Origin: Flavobacteriales bacterium
GTDB lineage: Bacteria > Bacteroidota > Bacteroidia > Flavobacteriales_D > Crocinitomicaceae
Assembly: GCA_947470515.1 (NCBI GenBank)
Contig: CANITF010000001.1
Span: 1 to 64,000 of the forward strand
Direction: 5' to 3'
Length of the DNA stretch: 64,000 bases
Every line of letters starts with the position of its first letter. Positions within the stretch are counted from its first letter, which is position 1. The translations under genes and the position numbers were made by a program. This document shows, in pieces, positions 41,001 through 48,750 of the stretch. The notes below the pieces were generated by a model that ran no database searches, was not told the DNA's origin, and saw only the letters and a list, made by a program, of their open reading frames with translations.

Positions 41001-42276
41001 TACGAGTGATTATAGCGGTCAAGATGTTAGTTGTTTTGGTTCAATTGATGGAATCGTAACAATTGTTCCAAATGGAGGAACTCCAACATATTCATATTTG
41101 TGGACAGACCCCACAGCAAACACAATCGGTGCAAATCAAAATCAACCAGGTGTTGGCGCAGGAACATACGGCGTTACTATTACTGATGTGAATGGTTGTA
41201 TATTTGATACAACAATTTTAGTAACTCAGCCTTCTGTATTAGCGACTGGCACAACGTTTTTATCGAATTATTTTGGTCAAGCTGTAAGTTGTGAAGGAGC
41301 AACGGACGGAAGTGTTCAAGCGAACCCAACTGGCGGAACCCCAGGTTATACTTATTCGTGGAATACAGTTCCGTCTCAAAGCACAAACTCTGCACTGAAT
41401 TTGGGAACAGGAACGTATACGGTGATTGTGACAGATGCCAACGGCTGTATAACATCAGATGTTGTTACTTTAACTGCTAACCCATTACCAACATTTAATT
41501 TACCTCCTGTAGTTTATAGTTGCGAGGGTTACCCAATTGCAATAAATTCTCAAGCAGAACCAGGAAGCTCTTGCACTTGGGTGTTCTCTGATGGTCAAGT
41601 AATTAATGACTGTGGACCAGTATTTGTGAATTTTTCGGGTTCTTCCGCTTGTTATGATGTTAGTTTGTTTGTAATTAATGCACAAGGTTGTTCAAATTCA
41701 ATTTCAGTAACCAACTTCGTATGTGTTGTTCCGAATCCGATTGCTATTTTCTCCGTTGATGATAATACTTTGTCAATGTCAAATGATGGGACATTCTTTC
41801 TCAACTCATCCACAGGGGCACAGGATTATTTCTGGAATTTTGGAGATAATAGCGAATGGAGCACAGTTGAAAATCCATATCATCAATTTCCAATTGAAGA
41901 TGTTAATGTGATTTTTAATGTATGGCTTTACGCTGTTTCTGAATATGGATGTATCGATTCAACAGAGCGTATTATTCAAGTTGAAGAGGAAGTAATCATT
42001 TATGTGCCGAATACATTCACCCCAGACGGCGATGAGCACAATAATGAGTTTTTCCCTGTTATTTCTTCTGGAATCAGTGAAGATGGTTACGCTTTCTTAA
42101 TCTTTAATCGATGGGGAGAATTGATCTTTGAATCGAACGATCTTTCTATCGGTTGGGATGGGACCGATAGTGGCGGAATTGTGCAGGATGGAACCTATAC
42201 GTGGAAATTGATGGTGAAAAACAAATTAACTGATGAAAGAGATCAATATGTTGGACACGTTAATGTTTTGAGATAA
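32005..42276 (+). CDS. Giant SprB-repeat adhesin with T9SS type B (CHU_C) sorting domain
   Basis: A 3423-residue cell-surface protein related to SprB-type gliding adhesins. I start at MKTSTLLLISISLILCVNFS, which gives a signal peptide ending near SFTQ. Residues about 100-320 form a jelly-roll-like adhesion domain (CINMDFETGNTTGWSLF). An Ig-like and a PKD domain (YQWSFGDG) follow. Thirty-three SprB-type repeats of about 80 residues then run to about residue 3160, each with the pattern C-x-G...GGT.PYTY-WSNGA..DL...AGTY.V.VTD.NGC...ITQP and usually two Cys. After two more Ig/PKD-like modules (FWNFGDNS) a CHU_C domain (YVPNTFTPDGDEHNNEF, FLIFNRWGELIFES) ends the protein. Gliding or surface adhesion is the likely role. 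I give no gene symbol because it could be any member of the SprB-repeat superfamily. Confidence 0.9.
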   Translation: MKTSTLLLISISLILCVNFSFTQEEHHKFDEVFSSLSLSNVAEAAEIEDRYYSENGVQEFVDSSYMDFQEKIKELLKSNPSNSISDIDIIKKTFLFKLKEDVLLIPKEKNPKPDIIKVLNGPCINMDFETGNTTGWSLFTGTRTNATLYNFSGSTPVGPGANHQIFGGGVDPVVGIPRVFPGGSFSCRLGNGTTTGSGAARMTQSFLVDPTNMYFTYNYAVVFQSPNGHTANERPYFTVRVYDASGNNVACGEYSVYADPVNAANFQSIVVGSNTVLYRNWTSVFTNLSALVGQNVTIEFTAADCSLSGHYGYAYVDASCAFQQLIASPGFICPGQTSTLTAPSGVGTYLWNTGATTQSITTGIGGTYSCTLTPPQGVACSVVLTVPVTVYPQPIGGFTITDPSVCLGTTTSITSTSSIPAPGVISTYQWSFGDGINSPASSGSITGVTNTTGTYTVLDHTYGAVGTYNPVLTVVSTNGCTSTFTSPITVAPLPLLSTTKIDVLCNGGLTGSINLTVTSGSAPFTFLWSNGSTSEDLSSLPAGIYSVVVTDLNGCTGTTTLTINQPAAPLTLSYTQTNVLCFGASTGAINISVAGGTAPYTYSWSNGSTAQDLNSLPAGTYTVSVHDANGLTNGCAATTSVTIIQPDTPVTLNSTQLNVLCNGGATGSIDLTAIGGTPGYIYSWSNGSVTQDIVGLVAGTYSVNVHDANGTAGGCAATTSIIITQPTASISLTFTRVNVLCNGGSTGSIDLTVAGGTAPYTYTWTNGATTQDLSSIAAGTFTVTVTDANGSSGGCSATLAITISQPSAPVSLSAIQTNILCFGASTGAINLTVAGGTAPYIYSWSNGAATEDLSALLAGIYTVTVTDANGSIGGCSASTSVTITQPLAALTISAIQTNILCFGATTGAIDLTPLGGTSPYTYLWSNGATTQDLSSISVGTYTATVTDANGNAGSCAATATVTITQPTAPLILTSSKVNVLCNGALTGSINLSPAGGTAPYNFVWSNGAVTEDLIGLAAGTYTVTVTDANGLTGGCAATTSITITQPTSPITVSTTQTNVLCFGASTGAINLTVAGGTAPYSYAWSNGAITEDLTVIPAGIYTVTVTDANGSVGGCTATTSVTISQPAAALTISSTHVNVLCNGAITGSIDLTPAGGTAPYTYSWSNGATTQDITNLPAGSYTINVHDANGIAGSCAAVATIIITQPAAPLTLTSSKVDILCNGGNTGAINLTPAGGTAPYTFSWSNGATSEDLVGLTAGTYTVSVTDANGSIGGCAASTTITITQPAAPVTLNTAQTNILCNGGNTGAINLTVAGGTSPYSYVWSNGATTEDLTTLIAGTYTVTVTDANGSTGGCTATATVTITQPSAPLSLTFTQTNVLCNGAVTGAINLTPAGGTLPYTYTWSNGSSSQDLNGLAAGTYTVNVHDANGLAGGCAATATITITQPTALTQTISAFIYPSGTNISCFGLSNGSVNLTIGGGAPGYSYVWSNGAIIEDLTNVPAGSYTVIATDLNGCTITSSINLTQPLILTSGVVPSLYAGGFNLTGCANNGTIDLTVGGGNPAYSYAWSNGATTQDLTSLPAAPYSVTVTDLNGCQTISSITLTTPPPLTQAISAFTYPSGTNISCFGLSNGSIDLTINGGTPLYTYVWSNGATSQDLTNVPAGTYSVTVTDLNGCTTTSSITLTQPTALTSALVPSVYGAYNVSGCVADGFIDLTVLGGNPGYTYAWSNGALSQDISLLIAGNYIVNVTDLNGCITSSSITLTQPLGLTQSISATTFPSGTNISCFGLSDGNIDLTIGGGNSPYTYLWNTGATTQDLTNIPAGTYSVVITDLVGCQISSSITLTQPLLLTQTISAAVYQSGSNISCFGLSDGSVNLTINGGSPAYTYSWSNGVTTQDLANIPFGTYTVLVTDVNGCSVPSTITLVQPTALTQSLIASTFPSGTNISCFGLSDGNVDITIGGGNPGYTYSWSNGALTQDLTNVPAGVYNVVVTDQNGCPISSGVTLTQPAVLTQAISSPTFPSGSNISCFGLSDGLVDLTINGGNPGYTYSWSNGLITQDLATVSAGTYSVTVTDVNGCTIPSTITLTQPTALTQSISATIYPSGTNISCFGLSDGNVDLTINGGSPIYSYAWSNGTITQDLSNVPAGTYNVTVTDINGCSIPSSITLIQPTVLTSNVTPFVYPGGFNVSGCLPDGSIDLFVSGGNPGYTYVWSNGSNNQDISLLPAGAYSVTVTDLNGCQTTSAVTLISPSGMTQTISAFVYPSGSNISCIGLSDGSIDLTIGGGVGPYTYAWSNGGITQDLTNVPAGTYNVLVTDQNGCQITSTITLTQPTALSQGITAFTYPSGSNISCFGLSDGSVDLTINGGNPGYTYLWSTGAITQDIAGLPIGTYTVLVTDANGCTIPSSITITQPTALTEGASAFLYPSGDNISCFGLSDGSVDLTIGGGSPGYTYLWNTGATAQDITLLPAGTYTVTTTDLNGCTINSSITLVQPAALTQTITAFTYASGTNISCFGLSDGSINLTPNNGSPAYTYAWSTGGTSQDLSNVPAGTYNVIITDLNGCSLPSTITLVEPPVLTQSVSAFIYPSGTNISCFGFNDGSIDLTIVGGNLGYTYLWNNGLTIEDIGSLFAGTYTVLVTDLNGCTIPSAITLFQPIPLTAATVGSTFIGGNNISCFGFSDGTVDLSMGGGSPNYVYLWSTGATTEDISNLPIGTYSVTATDINGCVITNSITLTEPPPMTYSETLSIYSGGYNVTGCAADGSIDLSVAGSIPGYTYSWSNGPISQDIASLAAGTYSVTITDANGCILVVDTTLVSAPQVTTTTQVTSNYNGQDISCFGASDGAVSATPAGGAPGYTYDWTNFAGTSISTLQNPTGLPSGLYTVTITDQNGCTITNNINLIVPPAFTYGVSVSTNYNGQDISCFGMSDGGIDLTVSGATPGYTYGWINGAGIAISAIEDPAGLPDETYSVLVTDLNGCTFTTTINLMEPALLTGIPSVTSDYSGQDVSCFGSIDGIVTIVPNGGTPTYSYLWTDPTANTIGANQNQPGVGAGTYGVTITDVNGCIFDTTILVTQPSVLATGTTFLSNYFGQAVSCEGATDGSVQANPTGGTPGYTYSWNTVPSQSTNSALNLGTGTYTVIVTDANGCITSDVVTLTANPLPTFNLPPVVYSCEGYPIAINSQAEPGSSCTWVFSDGQVINDCGPVFVNFSGSSACYDVSLFVINAQGCSNSISVTNFVCVVPNPIAIFSVDDNTLSMSNDGTFFLNSSTGAQDYFWNFGDNSEWSTVENPYHQFPIEDVNVIFNVWLYAVSEYGCIDSTERIIQVEEEVIIYVPNTFTPDGDEHNNEFFPVISSGISEDGYAFLIFNRWGELIFESNDLSIGWDGTDSGGIVQDGTYTWKLMVKNKLTDERDQYVGHVNVLR
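33499..41490 (+). repeat. Array of 33 SprB-type coding repeats in three classes
   Basis: Repeats 1-12 (33499 to about 36357; about 238 bp each) carry NVLCNGG or NVLCFGA and a DANG-x-x-GGC end. Repeats 13-29 (about 36357-40460) begin YPSGTNISCFGLSDG and end D-L-NGC. Within them numbers 14, 16, 22 and 29 swap the motif for GG-FN-x-x-GC, as in GGFNLTGC. Repeats 30-33 (to about 41490) carry NYNGQDISCFG and have longer middles. The class blocks imply block-wise expansion. Confidence 0.85.
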
Positions 42277-42373
42277 GGAATTCCTGGAAGGTTCGAAGAA
42301 AAGTTATCTTGTATCCAGAAAAAGCTGGAGAATCTTGTGAATGTGATTCGTTGACAAATAAATTATAGCGCAT

Positions 42374-42407
42374 AAAAAAGCCTTTTGATAATTCAAAAGG
42401 CTTTTTT
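42374..42407. terminator. Bidirectional terminator between the adhesin and bacilliredoxin genes
   Basis: AAAAAAGCCTTTTGA (42374-42388) pairs perfectly with TCAAAAGGCTTTTTT (42393-42407) around a four-nucleotide loop. The A-run and T-run make it work in both directions, as expected between convergent genes. Confidence 0.9.
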
Positions 42408-42422
42408 AAATAAATCTAAGAA

Positions 42423-42836
42423 TTAACAAAATTCTTTATACGCTTCAGATAAATTGTCAGCAATCATTTGAGCACTTCCGCCTTCAATATGATGACGCTC
42501 TAAAAAATGAACTAATTTTCCGTCTTTAAATAAAGCGATTGAAGGAGAAGAAGGAGGGTAAGGCAAAAAATATTTGCGTGCTTGAGCAACCGCTTCTCCA
42601 TCGACACCAGCAAAAACAGTTGCTAATGTTGCTGGAGTTTTATCGTTATTTAAAGAAAGTTTAACTCCTGGACGCATATTTCCTGCTGCACATCCGCAAA
42701 CAGAATTTACTACTACCAAAAGACACCCTGTTGAATTGTCAATTGTGTTATCTACTTCATCAATTGTTGTTAATTGCTGAAAACCAACGTTCGTTAAATC
42801 GTCCTTCATTGGTTGCACTAGTTCTTGTGGATACAT
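42423..42836 (-). CDS. BrxA/BrxB-family bacilliredoxin
   Basis: A 137-residue cytosolic thioredoxin-like protein of the bacilliredoxin family (formerly DUF1094). The diagnostic active site C-G-C is Cys47-Gly48-Cys49 in NSVCGCAAGNMRPG, and the family C-terminal segment HHIEGG is present. In Firmicutes these proteins remove bacillithiol from oxidised proteins; some Bacteroidota also make bacillithiol, so the same role is plausible here. A TAttTTTG box (minus strand, 42864-42871) lies about 30 nt upstream of the start and could be the -7 element. Length is normal for the family. Confidence 0.9.
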   Translation of the reverse strand: MYPQELVQPMKDDLTNVGFQQLTTIDEVDNTIDNSTGCLLVVVNSVCGCAAGNMRPGVKLSLNNDKTPATLATVFAGVDGEAVAQARKYFLPYPPSSPSIALFKDGKLVHFLERHHIEGGSAQMIADNLSEAYKEFC

Positions 42837-42900
42837 ATGAATCTATTTTTTGAATTGTAAGTACAAAAATACGTAAAATTGATTTACTTATAAGGAAGAT

Positions 42901-42976
42901 GAAAAAAGTAAAAAGGAATTTGATTCACACTCTTTTTCTCTTTTTATTTTTTGCTTTTTACTTTTTACTTTATTAA
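42901..42976. repeat. Dispersed purine/pyrimidine-arm intergenic element, copy 1
   Basis: AAGTAAAAAGGAATTTGATTC followed by ACACTC and T/C-rich DNA matches the minus strand of 62761-62830, except that the centre of the palindrome (TAAGAATC) is missing here. The right arm ends in CTTTTTACTTTTTACTTTA, a 7-bp tandem that runs into the end of the FAD oxidoreductase gene. Confidence 0.5.
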
Positions 42977-44008
42977 TCTCGAAATAGAGATTTCTTTATC
43001 CAATAATTTTCCATCTAAAATGTGTTCAACCATCTCTTTTGCGAGGAGTGGAGCTAACATATATCCTTTCGCTCCTAAGCCATTGAAAATGTGAATATTG
43101 GAAAAAGAGGGATGCGTTCCAATTAAAGGCCGCCGGTCTAATGTTGTTGGGCGAATACCAGCATGTTGGTCGATTACAGTATAGGGCGAATCCGTTAAAT
43201 ACGTAATATTCTTTTCAATTTCAGCCTTTCCAGCAACGGTAATATCCGAATTGTAAGTGTCCCAAACATACGTAGAACCAACCTTGAATTGTTGGTTTCC
43301 TATTGGTAAAATGAAACATTTTCTATTCAAAGATTCATTTTCGATGATCCTATCGGACGTTATAGTTAAGGTTTCTCCTAGAGTCGGATTGATTGGCATA
43401 TTTTGAAACCAAGGATTGTCTCTAACTTCAACTCCTTCACAAAAAATGATATGATTATAGAAGTTGTTTTTATAGGTGCTTAAAACTGGATCAATTTCAT
43501 TATAATCGACAGTGTCTTTTATGAGCGTTTGATTTTGGCTTATCCATTTTTTTGTGGACTCTAAAAAAATAGAAGCAGAAATATAAGAAGATTTTTTTAC
43601 ACGTCCCGAACCAAACTGGTTGAATGCTGCGTCAAACTTATCATCTGATTCAGTTAAGGCTTCTAAATAATCTTTAAAAAAACTATCGCCTTGTTTTTCA
43701 ACCCATAAAGAACGTTCTTGTTCTGTAGAAAACATACGACGAATGGTAATTGGAATAAAAAAAGACGCATTACATTCCTTTTCAAATTGTGTGTAAAAGC
43801 TTTCTAAATAGGGTAAAAACTCATCAACGCGCCAGGATTTTGTCATTCTTCTAAACACAATTGGATTGATCATTCCAGCGGCAATAATAGAACTTCTATT
43901 TATGCCACTATCAATTAGCGTTATGGAATGCCCGCGGTCAATAAAATGTTTAGCGATAGCAATTCCTGAAATTCCAGCACCAACAATTAATATTTTTTGT
44001 TGCTCCAT
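42965..44008 (-). CDS. FAD-dependent oxidoreductase of the DadA / glycine-oxidase type
   Basis: A 347-residue flavoprotein. The N-terminus KILIVGAGISGIAIAKHF is a classic dinucleotide-binding GxGxxG Rossmann motif, and the C-terminal segment DQHAGIRPTTLDRRPLIGTH followed by NGLGAKGYMLAPLLA is the family FAD-contacting signature. Relatives oxidise amino acids or related amines, or form the C-terminal half of MnmC, which acts on modified tRNA; the substrate is not evident here. Its start codon overlaps the stop of comF by one base on the same strand, so the two are translationally coupled. Confidence 0.85.
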   Translation of the reverse strand: MEQQKILIVGAGISGIAIAKHFIDRGHSITLIDSGINRSSIIAAGMINPIVFRRMTKSWRVDEFLPYLESFYTQFEKECNASFFIPITIRRMFSTEQERSLWVEKQGDSFFKDYLEALTESDDKFDAAFNQFGSGRVKKSSYISASIFLESTKKWISQNQTLIKDTVDYNEIDPVLSTYKNNFYNHIIFCEGVEVRDNPWFQNMPINPTLGETLTITSDRIIENESLNRKCFILPIGNQQFKVGSTYVWDTYNSDITVAGKAEIEKNITYLTDSPYTVIDQHAGIRPTTLDRRPLIGTHPSFSNIHIFNGLGAKGYMLAPLLAKEMVEHILDGKLLDKEISISRLIK

Positions 44009-44742
44009 TATTTTGTCAAGGCTAAACTGATGATACTGACGCGAATTTCAGGATAATTTTTGTGTATTGATCTAACCAACGCTTCTATTGTTGCGCCTGT
44101 GGTTATGACATCATCAATAATAGCTATGTGTTTTGGCTTCTTAAATTGTTTCCGTAAAACAAAATTATCTGCAACATTGTCCCATCGATCAAATCTTCCT
44201 CGTTTTGTTTGACTTTCAGTATGTTCTTGTTTTTTTAAAAAATGAGTATCAACGGGAATTGCCAATACGTTAGCCATGCCTTTTGCTATTTGTTCACTTT
44301 GATTATAACCTCTTATAAATGCTTTTTTAGGGTGAATAGGAACAGGAATAAGTGCATCCAAATCATTAAACTGATTCATTGATTTTATTCTCTTGGCAAT
44401 TTCTTCACCAAATTCTACACCAACCACTGGATTTGATTTATACTTCAAAGCATGTAATATTTTTTGGGTTGATTTACCTTTTTCAAAGAATAATAAAGCA
44501 AATGTTCCTGTTATTTTAATCCGACCCCAAAAAAGCTTGTCTAATTCTGTCGGTTCCGTGTATTTTTCGAAATGAGTGAAATGCATTTCCGCTTCACAAA
44601 AACTACAAATCGCAGAGGCATCTTTTAATAATTCTAGTTCACAAATTAAACAATGGTCTGGATAGATCAAATGACTTATAGAACGTCTTATCTCTAACCA
44701 CGTTTTTGAACCAAAATTGCTTTTTTCTATTTGACTTTTCAT
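44008..44742 (-). CDS. ComF-family phosphoribosyltransferase-like protein
   Basis: A 244-residue protein of the ComF/GntX family, linked to DNA uptake in competent bacteria. It has an N-terminal zinc-ribbon-like Cys pair set (CLICELE and CSFCEAE), a middle domain with FEKGKSTQKILHALKYKSNP, and the C-terminal PRPP-binding loop IAIIDDVITTGATIEALV. I prefer MKSQIEKS as the start; a Met four codons upstream (44754) is the alternative. It overlaps the FAD oxidoreductase gene by one base. The exact biochemical activity of ComF is unsettled. Confidence 0.9.
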   Translation of the reverse strand: MKSQIEKSNFGSKTWLEIRRSISHLIYPDHCLICELELLKDASAICSFCEAEMHFTHFEKYTEPTELDKLFWGRIKITGTFALLFFEKGKSTQKILHALKYKSNPVVGVEFGEEIAKRIKSMNQFNDLDALIPVPIHPKKAFIRGYNQSEQIAKGMANVLAIPVDTHFLKKQEHTESQTKRGRFDRWDNVADNFVLRKQFKKPKHIAIIDDVITTGATIEALVRSIHKNYPEIRVSIISLALTK

Positions 44743-44754
44743 ACATAGCAACAA

Positions 44755-45180
44755 TTCACAATTGCTTGTTCAAAATAACAAAATATATTACTTGACTCTG
44801 CAAAAAAGTTCTTTAATTTTAAAGAATGTTTATCAAACTTCTTTGAATTCAGTAGTTTGACGAATTGAAAAAATTTATCGACAAATCATGGTGTTGAATC
44901 TGTGAATATCTTTCATTGCCATGTTGATAAAGTCGTTAACGTTTGCCCCCAAAGGGATTCAGAATGCCAATGTTAATAACATTGATAATTTGTGAATTTC
45001 TTTAATTGCGAAAGGGAAGTTTTTTGACAATTTTTGTAAGCCCAACCAAGGAAATCATCCGAGTGTTAAACATTCGATTTCAAACACAGGGGAAACAAAA
45101 ATTTTAAGGACAAACATCTGGCGAGAAATTGCTTTTCTTGCGGTGAAATTATATGTACATAAACGAATAGAATTTTTAAA
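44755..45180. promoter_or_regulatory. Long upstream region of nrdB with an imperfect direct repeat
   Basis: No gene is apparent in these 426 bp between the divergent comF and nrdB. TGTGAATATCTTTCATTGCC (44900-44919) recurs as TGTGAATTTCTTTAATTGCG at about 92 bp spacing (17 of 20 identical). A match to the NrdR box was looked for and not seen. Such a long region before a ribonucleotide reductase gene may hold regulatory sites. Confidence 0.35.
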
Positions 45181-46155
45181 ATGACACAAGTAGAACCAAT
45201 ATTGCAAAAAGATAACAATCGATTCGTTTTGTTTCCAATACAACACGATGATATTTGGGCTTTCTACAAAAAAGCAGAGGCTAGTTTTTGGACTGCTGAA
45301 GAGATTGATCTTGCACCAGATATTATCGATTGGGATACAAAATTAAACGATGACGAACGCCATTTTGTAAAACACATCTTAGCTTTCTTTGCAGCATCTG
45401 ATGGAATAGTGAATGAGAATTTAGCTGAAAACTTCTTAGCCGAAGTTCAATATACAGAAGCAAAATTCTTCTACGGTTTTCAAATTGCCGTTGAAAATAT
45501 TCACTCTGAAACGTATTCACTGCTAATAGATACTTATATCAAGGATACAAAAGATAAAAACCATTTATTCAACGCAATTGATACACTTGATTGTGTGCGT
45601 AAAAAAGCGGATTGGGCTTTACGTTGGATTGAAAAAGGAACATTTGCTGAAAGATTGGTTGCTTTTGCAGCCGTAGAAGGAATTTTCTTTTCTGGTTCGT
45701 TTTGTTCAATTTTCTGGTTGAAGAAAAGAGGATTAATGCCAGGGTTGTCTTTCTCAAATGAACTTATCTCAAGAGATGAAGGTCTGCACTGCGATTTTGC
45801 GTGTCTTTTGTACAAAAATCACGTTGTAAATAAAATGACAAAAGAAGAAGTGAAAGCAATTATCACTGACGCTGTTGAAATTGAAAAAGAGTTTGTCCTC
45901 GACGCTTTACCAGTTAAATTGATTGGTATGAACAGTGATTTAATGGCGGAATACATTGAGTTTGTAGCAGACCGTTTGTTGCAAGAACTCGGAAACGAAA
46001 AAGTATACAATGCTTCAAATCCGTTTGATTTCATGGAAATGATTTCATTACAAGGAAAAGCTAACTTCTTTGAAAAAAGAGTTGGAGAATATCAAAAAGC
46101 TGGTGTGAAATCCGGTGACAATAACCAAACATTTAGTCTTGACGAAGACTTCTAA
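45181..46155 (+). CDS. nrdB: Ribonucleoside-diphosphate reductase, class I small subunit
   Basis: NrdB carries the di-iron centre and tyrosyl radical that let NrdA reduce ribonucleotides. The 324-residue protein has the expected metal ligands, including [18 protein letters not shown], where Tyr112 is the likely radical site, and [14 protein letters not shown]. The motif ENIHSE-x-YSLL and the neighbouring [10 protein letters not shown] resemble eukaryotic R2 more than the E. coli NrdB type. This is common in Bacteroidota. The C-terminal tail ends in TFSLDEDF, the acidic and aromatic peptide that docks on NrdA. nrdA starts 43 bp downstream. Confidence 0.96.
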   Translation: MTQVEPILQKDNNRFVLFPIQHDDIWAFYKKAEASFWTAEEIDLAPDIIDWDTKLNDDERHFVKHILAFFAASDGIVNENLAENFLAEVQYTEAKFFYGFQIAVENIHSETYSLLIDTYIKDTKDKNHLFNAIDTLDCVRKKADWALRWIEKGTFAERLVAFAAVEGIFFSGSFCSIFWLKKRGLMPGLSFSNELISRDEGLHCDFACLLYKNHVVNKMTKEEVKAIITDAVEIEKEFVLDALPVKLIGMNSDLMAEYIEFVADRLLQELGNEKVYNASNPFDFMEMISLQGKANFFEKRVGEYQKAGVKSGDNNQTFSLDEDF

Positions 46156-46198
46156 AGATACAATAACCCGATTACCCAAAAAAAATAAAAGATCGCTC

Positions 46199-48559
46199 AT
46201 GTACGTAGTAAAAAGAGACGGAAGAAAAGAAGCCGTAAAATTCGATAAAATCACAGCTCGCATTATCAAAATGTGTTATGGCCTTGATCCATTAGTTTCA
46301 CCTGAAGCAGTGGCAATTAAAGTGATTGAAGGAATTTATGACGGTGTCACAACAACAGTGTTAGATAATCTAGCTGCTGAAGTTGCTGCCGGTAAAACAA
46401 TTGATCATCCAGATTATGCATTGCTTGCATCACGCATTGCTGTGTCGAATTTGCACAAAGAAACCAAGAAGACGTTCTCGGAAGTAATTGATGATATGCA
46501 CAAATACATCGATCCTAAAACAGGTCAAAACGCATCGCTTATTGCGGATGATGTTTATAATATTATTGTTGAAAACAAAGATTTACTTGATTCAAGTATC
46601 ATTTATGACCGTGATTTTAGATACGATTATTTTGGGTTTAAAACGTTGACACGTTCATACTTAATGAAATTAGATGGAATGATTGCAGAACGCCCACAAC
46701 AAATGTTGATGCGTGTTGCAGTTGGAATTCACAAGAATGACATAAAGTCGGCAATTATTACCTATAATTTAATGTCTGAAGGTTGGTTCACGCACGCAAC
46801 ACCTACGTTGTTCAACGCTGGAACACCAAAACCTCAAATGTCATCTTGTTTCTTGTTGACAATGAAAGACGATAGCATCAGTGGTATTTATGATACGCTT
46901 AAATCATGTGCTCAGATTTCACAATCTGCTGGTGGAATTGGTTTGGCTATTCACAATATCCGCGCTACTGGCTCCTATATTAAGGGAACAAACGGAACCT
47001 CAAATGGAATTGTTCCAATGTTGCGTGTGTTTAACGATACAGCTCGCTACGTAGATCAGGGTGGAGGTAAAAGAAAAGGATCTTTTGCAATGTATATTGA
47101 ACCTTGGCATGCTGACGTTTTTGATTTCCTTGACTTGAAAAAGAACCACGGTAAAGAAGAACAACGTGCACGTGATTTATTCTTTGCATTGTGGATTCCA
47201 GATTTATTCATGCAACGCGTGAAAGACAATGGTGATTGGACGTTGATGTGTCCACACGAATGTCCAGGGCTTTCTGATACACACAGCGCGGAATTCGAAG
47301 CGTTATACACACGTTACGAGAAAGAGGGAAAAGGTCGTAAAACGATTAAAGCGCAAGATTTATGGTTCAAGATTTTAGAATCACAAATTGAAACAGGAAC
47401 TCCTTATATGTTGTACAAAGATGCGGCGAATTCTAAGTCAAATCAACAAAATTTAGGGACAATCAAATCGTCTAACTTATGCACTGAAATTATTGAATAC
47501 ACTGCGCCTGACGAAATTGCTGTTTGTAACCTTGCGTCTATCGCATTGCCGAAATATGTTACCGAAGACGGAACGTTTGACCACGATAAATTATTCGAAG
47601 TTACGTATCAAGCAACATTGAACTTGAATCGTATTATTGATGAAAATTTCTATCCCGTAGAAGATGCTAGAAATTCAAACATGCGCCACCGTCCAATTGG
47701 ATTAGGTGTACAAGGTTTGGCTGATGCATTTATTTTGATGGGATTACCGTTCGAATCAGAAGGAGCACGTGCATTGAACAGAGAAGTTTTTGAAACAATG
47801 TATTATGCTGCAATGACAGCTTCTAAAGACTTAGCAAAAGAATTAGGAGCGTATGAATCGTATGCTGGTTCGCCAGTTTCTAAAGGAATCTTCCAATTCG
47901 ACATGTGGGATGTTACTCCAACAGCTCGTTGGGAATGGGACGTATTGAAAGAAGAAGTAAAACAATATGGTGTTAGAAATTCATTGTTATTAGCGCCAAT
48001 GCCAACAGCTTCAACAGCTCAAATTCTTGGAAATAACGAATGTTTCGAACCGTATACATCTAATATTTACACGCGTCGTGTATTGTCTGGTGAGTTCATC
48101 GTGGTAAACAAACACTTATTAAAAGATTTAGTGAGAGAAGGAATGTGGAACAAGGATATTCGTCAGAAAATCATGACGGCGAATGGTTCTATTCAAAACA
48201 TCAATGAAATCCCTCAACGATTAAAAGACCTTTACAAAACTGCTTGGGAGATTTCGCAAAAAGCGATTATTGAATTAGCAGCTGATCGTGGAGCATATAT
48301 CTGTCAATCTCAATCGTTGAACATCTTCATGGAAAATGCAAACTTTGGTAAATTGACCTCAATGCATTTCTACGGATGGGAAAAAGGATTGAAAACAGGA
48401 ATGTATTACTTAAGAACAAAAGCTGCAACAGACGCAATTAAATTTACAGTTGACAAAACTGTTGAAGAGTTACCATTGTTAGCGGATGTTGAAGATCAGC
48501 AGGCTGCAATAGCATGTTCTTTGGAAAATCCTGAGGATTGTGAGATGTGTGGTAGCTAA
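46199..48559 (+). CDS. nrdA: Ribonucleoside-diphosphate reductase, class I large subunit
   Basis: This is the catalytic subunit of 786 residues from the start [18 protein letters not shown]. The N-terminal ATP-cone allosteric domain is followed by the barrel with [19 protein letters not shown] (first active-site Cys), the finger-loop region NLCTEIIEY, and [23 protein letters not shown]. The C-terminus EDCEMCGS carries the redox-shuttle cysteines and matches the eukaryotic-type R1 ending. The upstream in-frame Met at 46115 overlaps nrdB and lacks family similarity, so I reject it. The gene is followed by a strong hairpin terminator, and nrdB-nrdA form one operon. Confidence 0.96.
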   Translation: MYVVKRDGRKEAVKFDKITARIIKMCYGLDPLVSPEAVAIKVIEGIYDGVTTTVLDNLAAEVAAGKTIDHPDYALLASRIAVSNLHKETKKTFSEVIDDMHKYIDPKTGQNASLIADDVYNIIVENKDLLDSSIIYDRDFRYDYFGFKTLTRSYLMKLDGMIAERPQQMLMRVAVGIHKNDIKSAIITYNLMSEGWFTHATPTLFNAGTPKPQMSSCFLLTMKDDSISGIYDTLKSCAQISQSAGGIGLAIHNIRATGSYIKGTNGTSNGIVPMLRVFNDTARYVDQGGGKRKGSFAMYIEPWHADVFDFLDLKKNHGKEEQRARDLFFALWIPDLFMQRVKDNGDWTLMCPHECPGLSDTHSAEFEALYTRYEKEGKGRKTIKAQDLWFKILESQIETGTPYMLYKDAANSKSNQQNLGTIKSSNLCTEIIEYTAPDEIAVCNLASIALPKYVTEDGTFDHDKLFEVTYQATLNLNRIIDENFYPVEDARNSNMRHRPIGLGVQGLADAFILMGLPFESEGARALNREVFETMYYAAMTASKDLAKELGAYESYAGSPVSKGIFQFDMWDVTPTARWEWDVLKEEVKQYGVRNSLLLAPMPTASTAQILGNNECFEPYTSNIYTRRVLSGEFIVVNKHLLKDLVREGMWNKDIRQKIMTANGSIQNINEIPQRLKDLYKTAWEISQKAIIELAADRGAYICQSQSLNIFMENANFGKLTSMHFYGWEKGLKTGMYYLRTKAATDAIKFTVDKTVEELPLLADVEDQQAAIACSLENPEDCEMCGS

Positions 48560-48616
48560 AAACAGCAAATAATAATAAGTAGTATTTTATTGTGCCGATA
48601 GAATACGCATACTACA

Positions 48617-48647
48617 AATCCCAATGAGTTTTCATTGGGATTTTTTA
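48617..48647 (+). terminator. Terminator of the nrdB-nrdA operon
   Basis: AATCCCAATGA (48617-48627) pairs perfectly with TCATTGGGATT (48632-48642) and a T-run follows. It is about 60 nt beyond the nrdA stop codon. Confidence 0.85.
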
Positions 48648-48750
48648 GTTTGAGAATCATTTTTTCAATTAAGGAATTTCCCTTTCTATTAAATCTATCC
48701 GAGTATTCAATTGTTGATTTTGTGGAATAAGCATAAAATATCACCGAAAA

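Noticed and set aside
33499-41490. Regular repeats considered as a CRISPR or non-coding tandem array
   Set aside because: The unit is about 240 bp, stays in one reading frame and encodes conserved SprB-type modules, so it is protein-coding.
44755-45180. Riboswitch (for example cobalamin) ahead of nrdB
   Set aside because: The expected conserved core motifs and pairing were not found, and a class I reductase does not need cobalamin.
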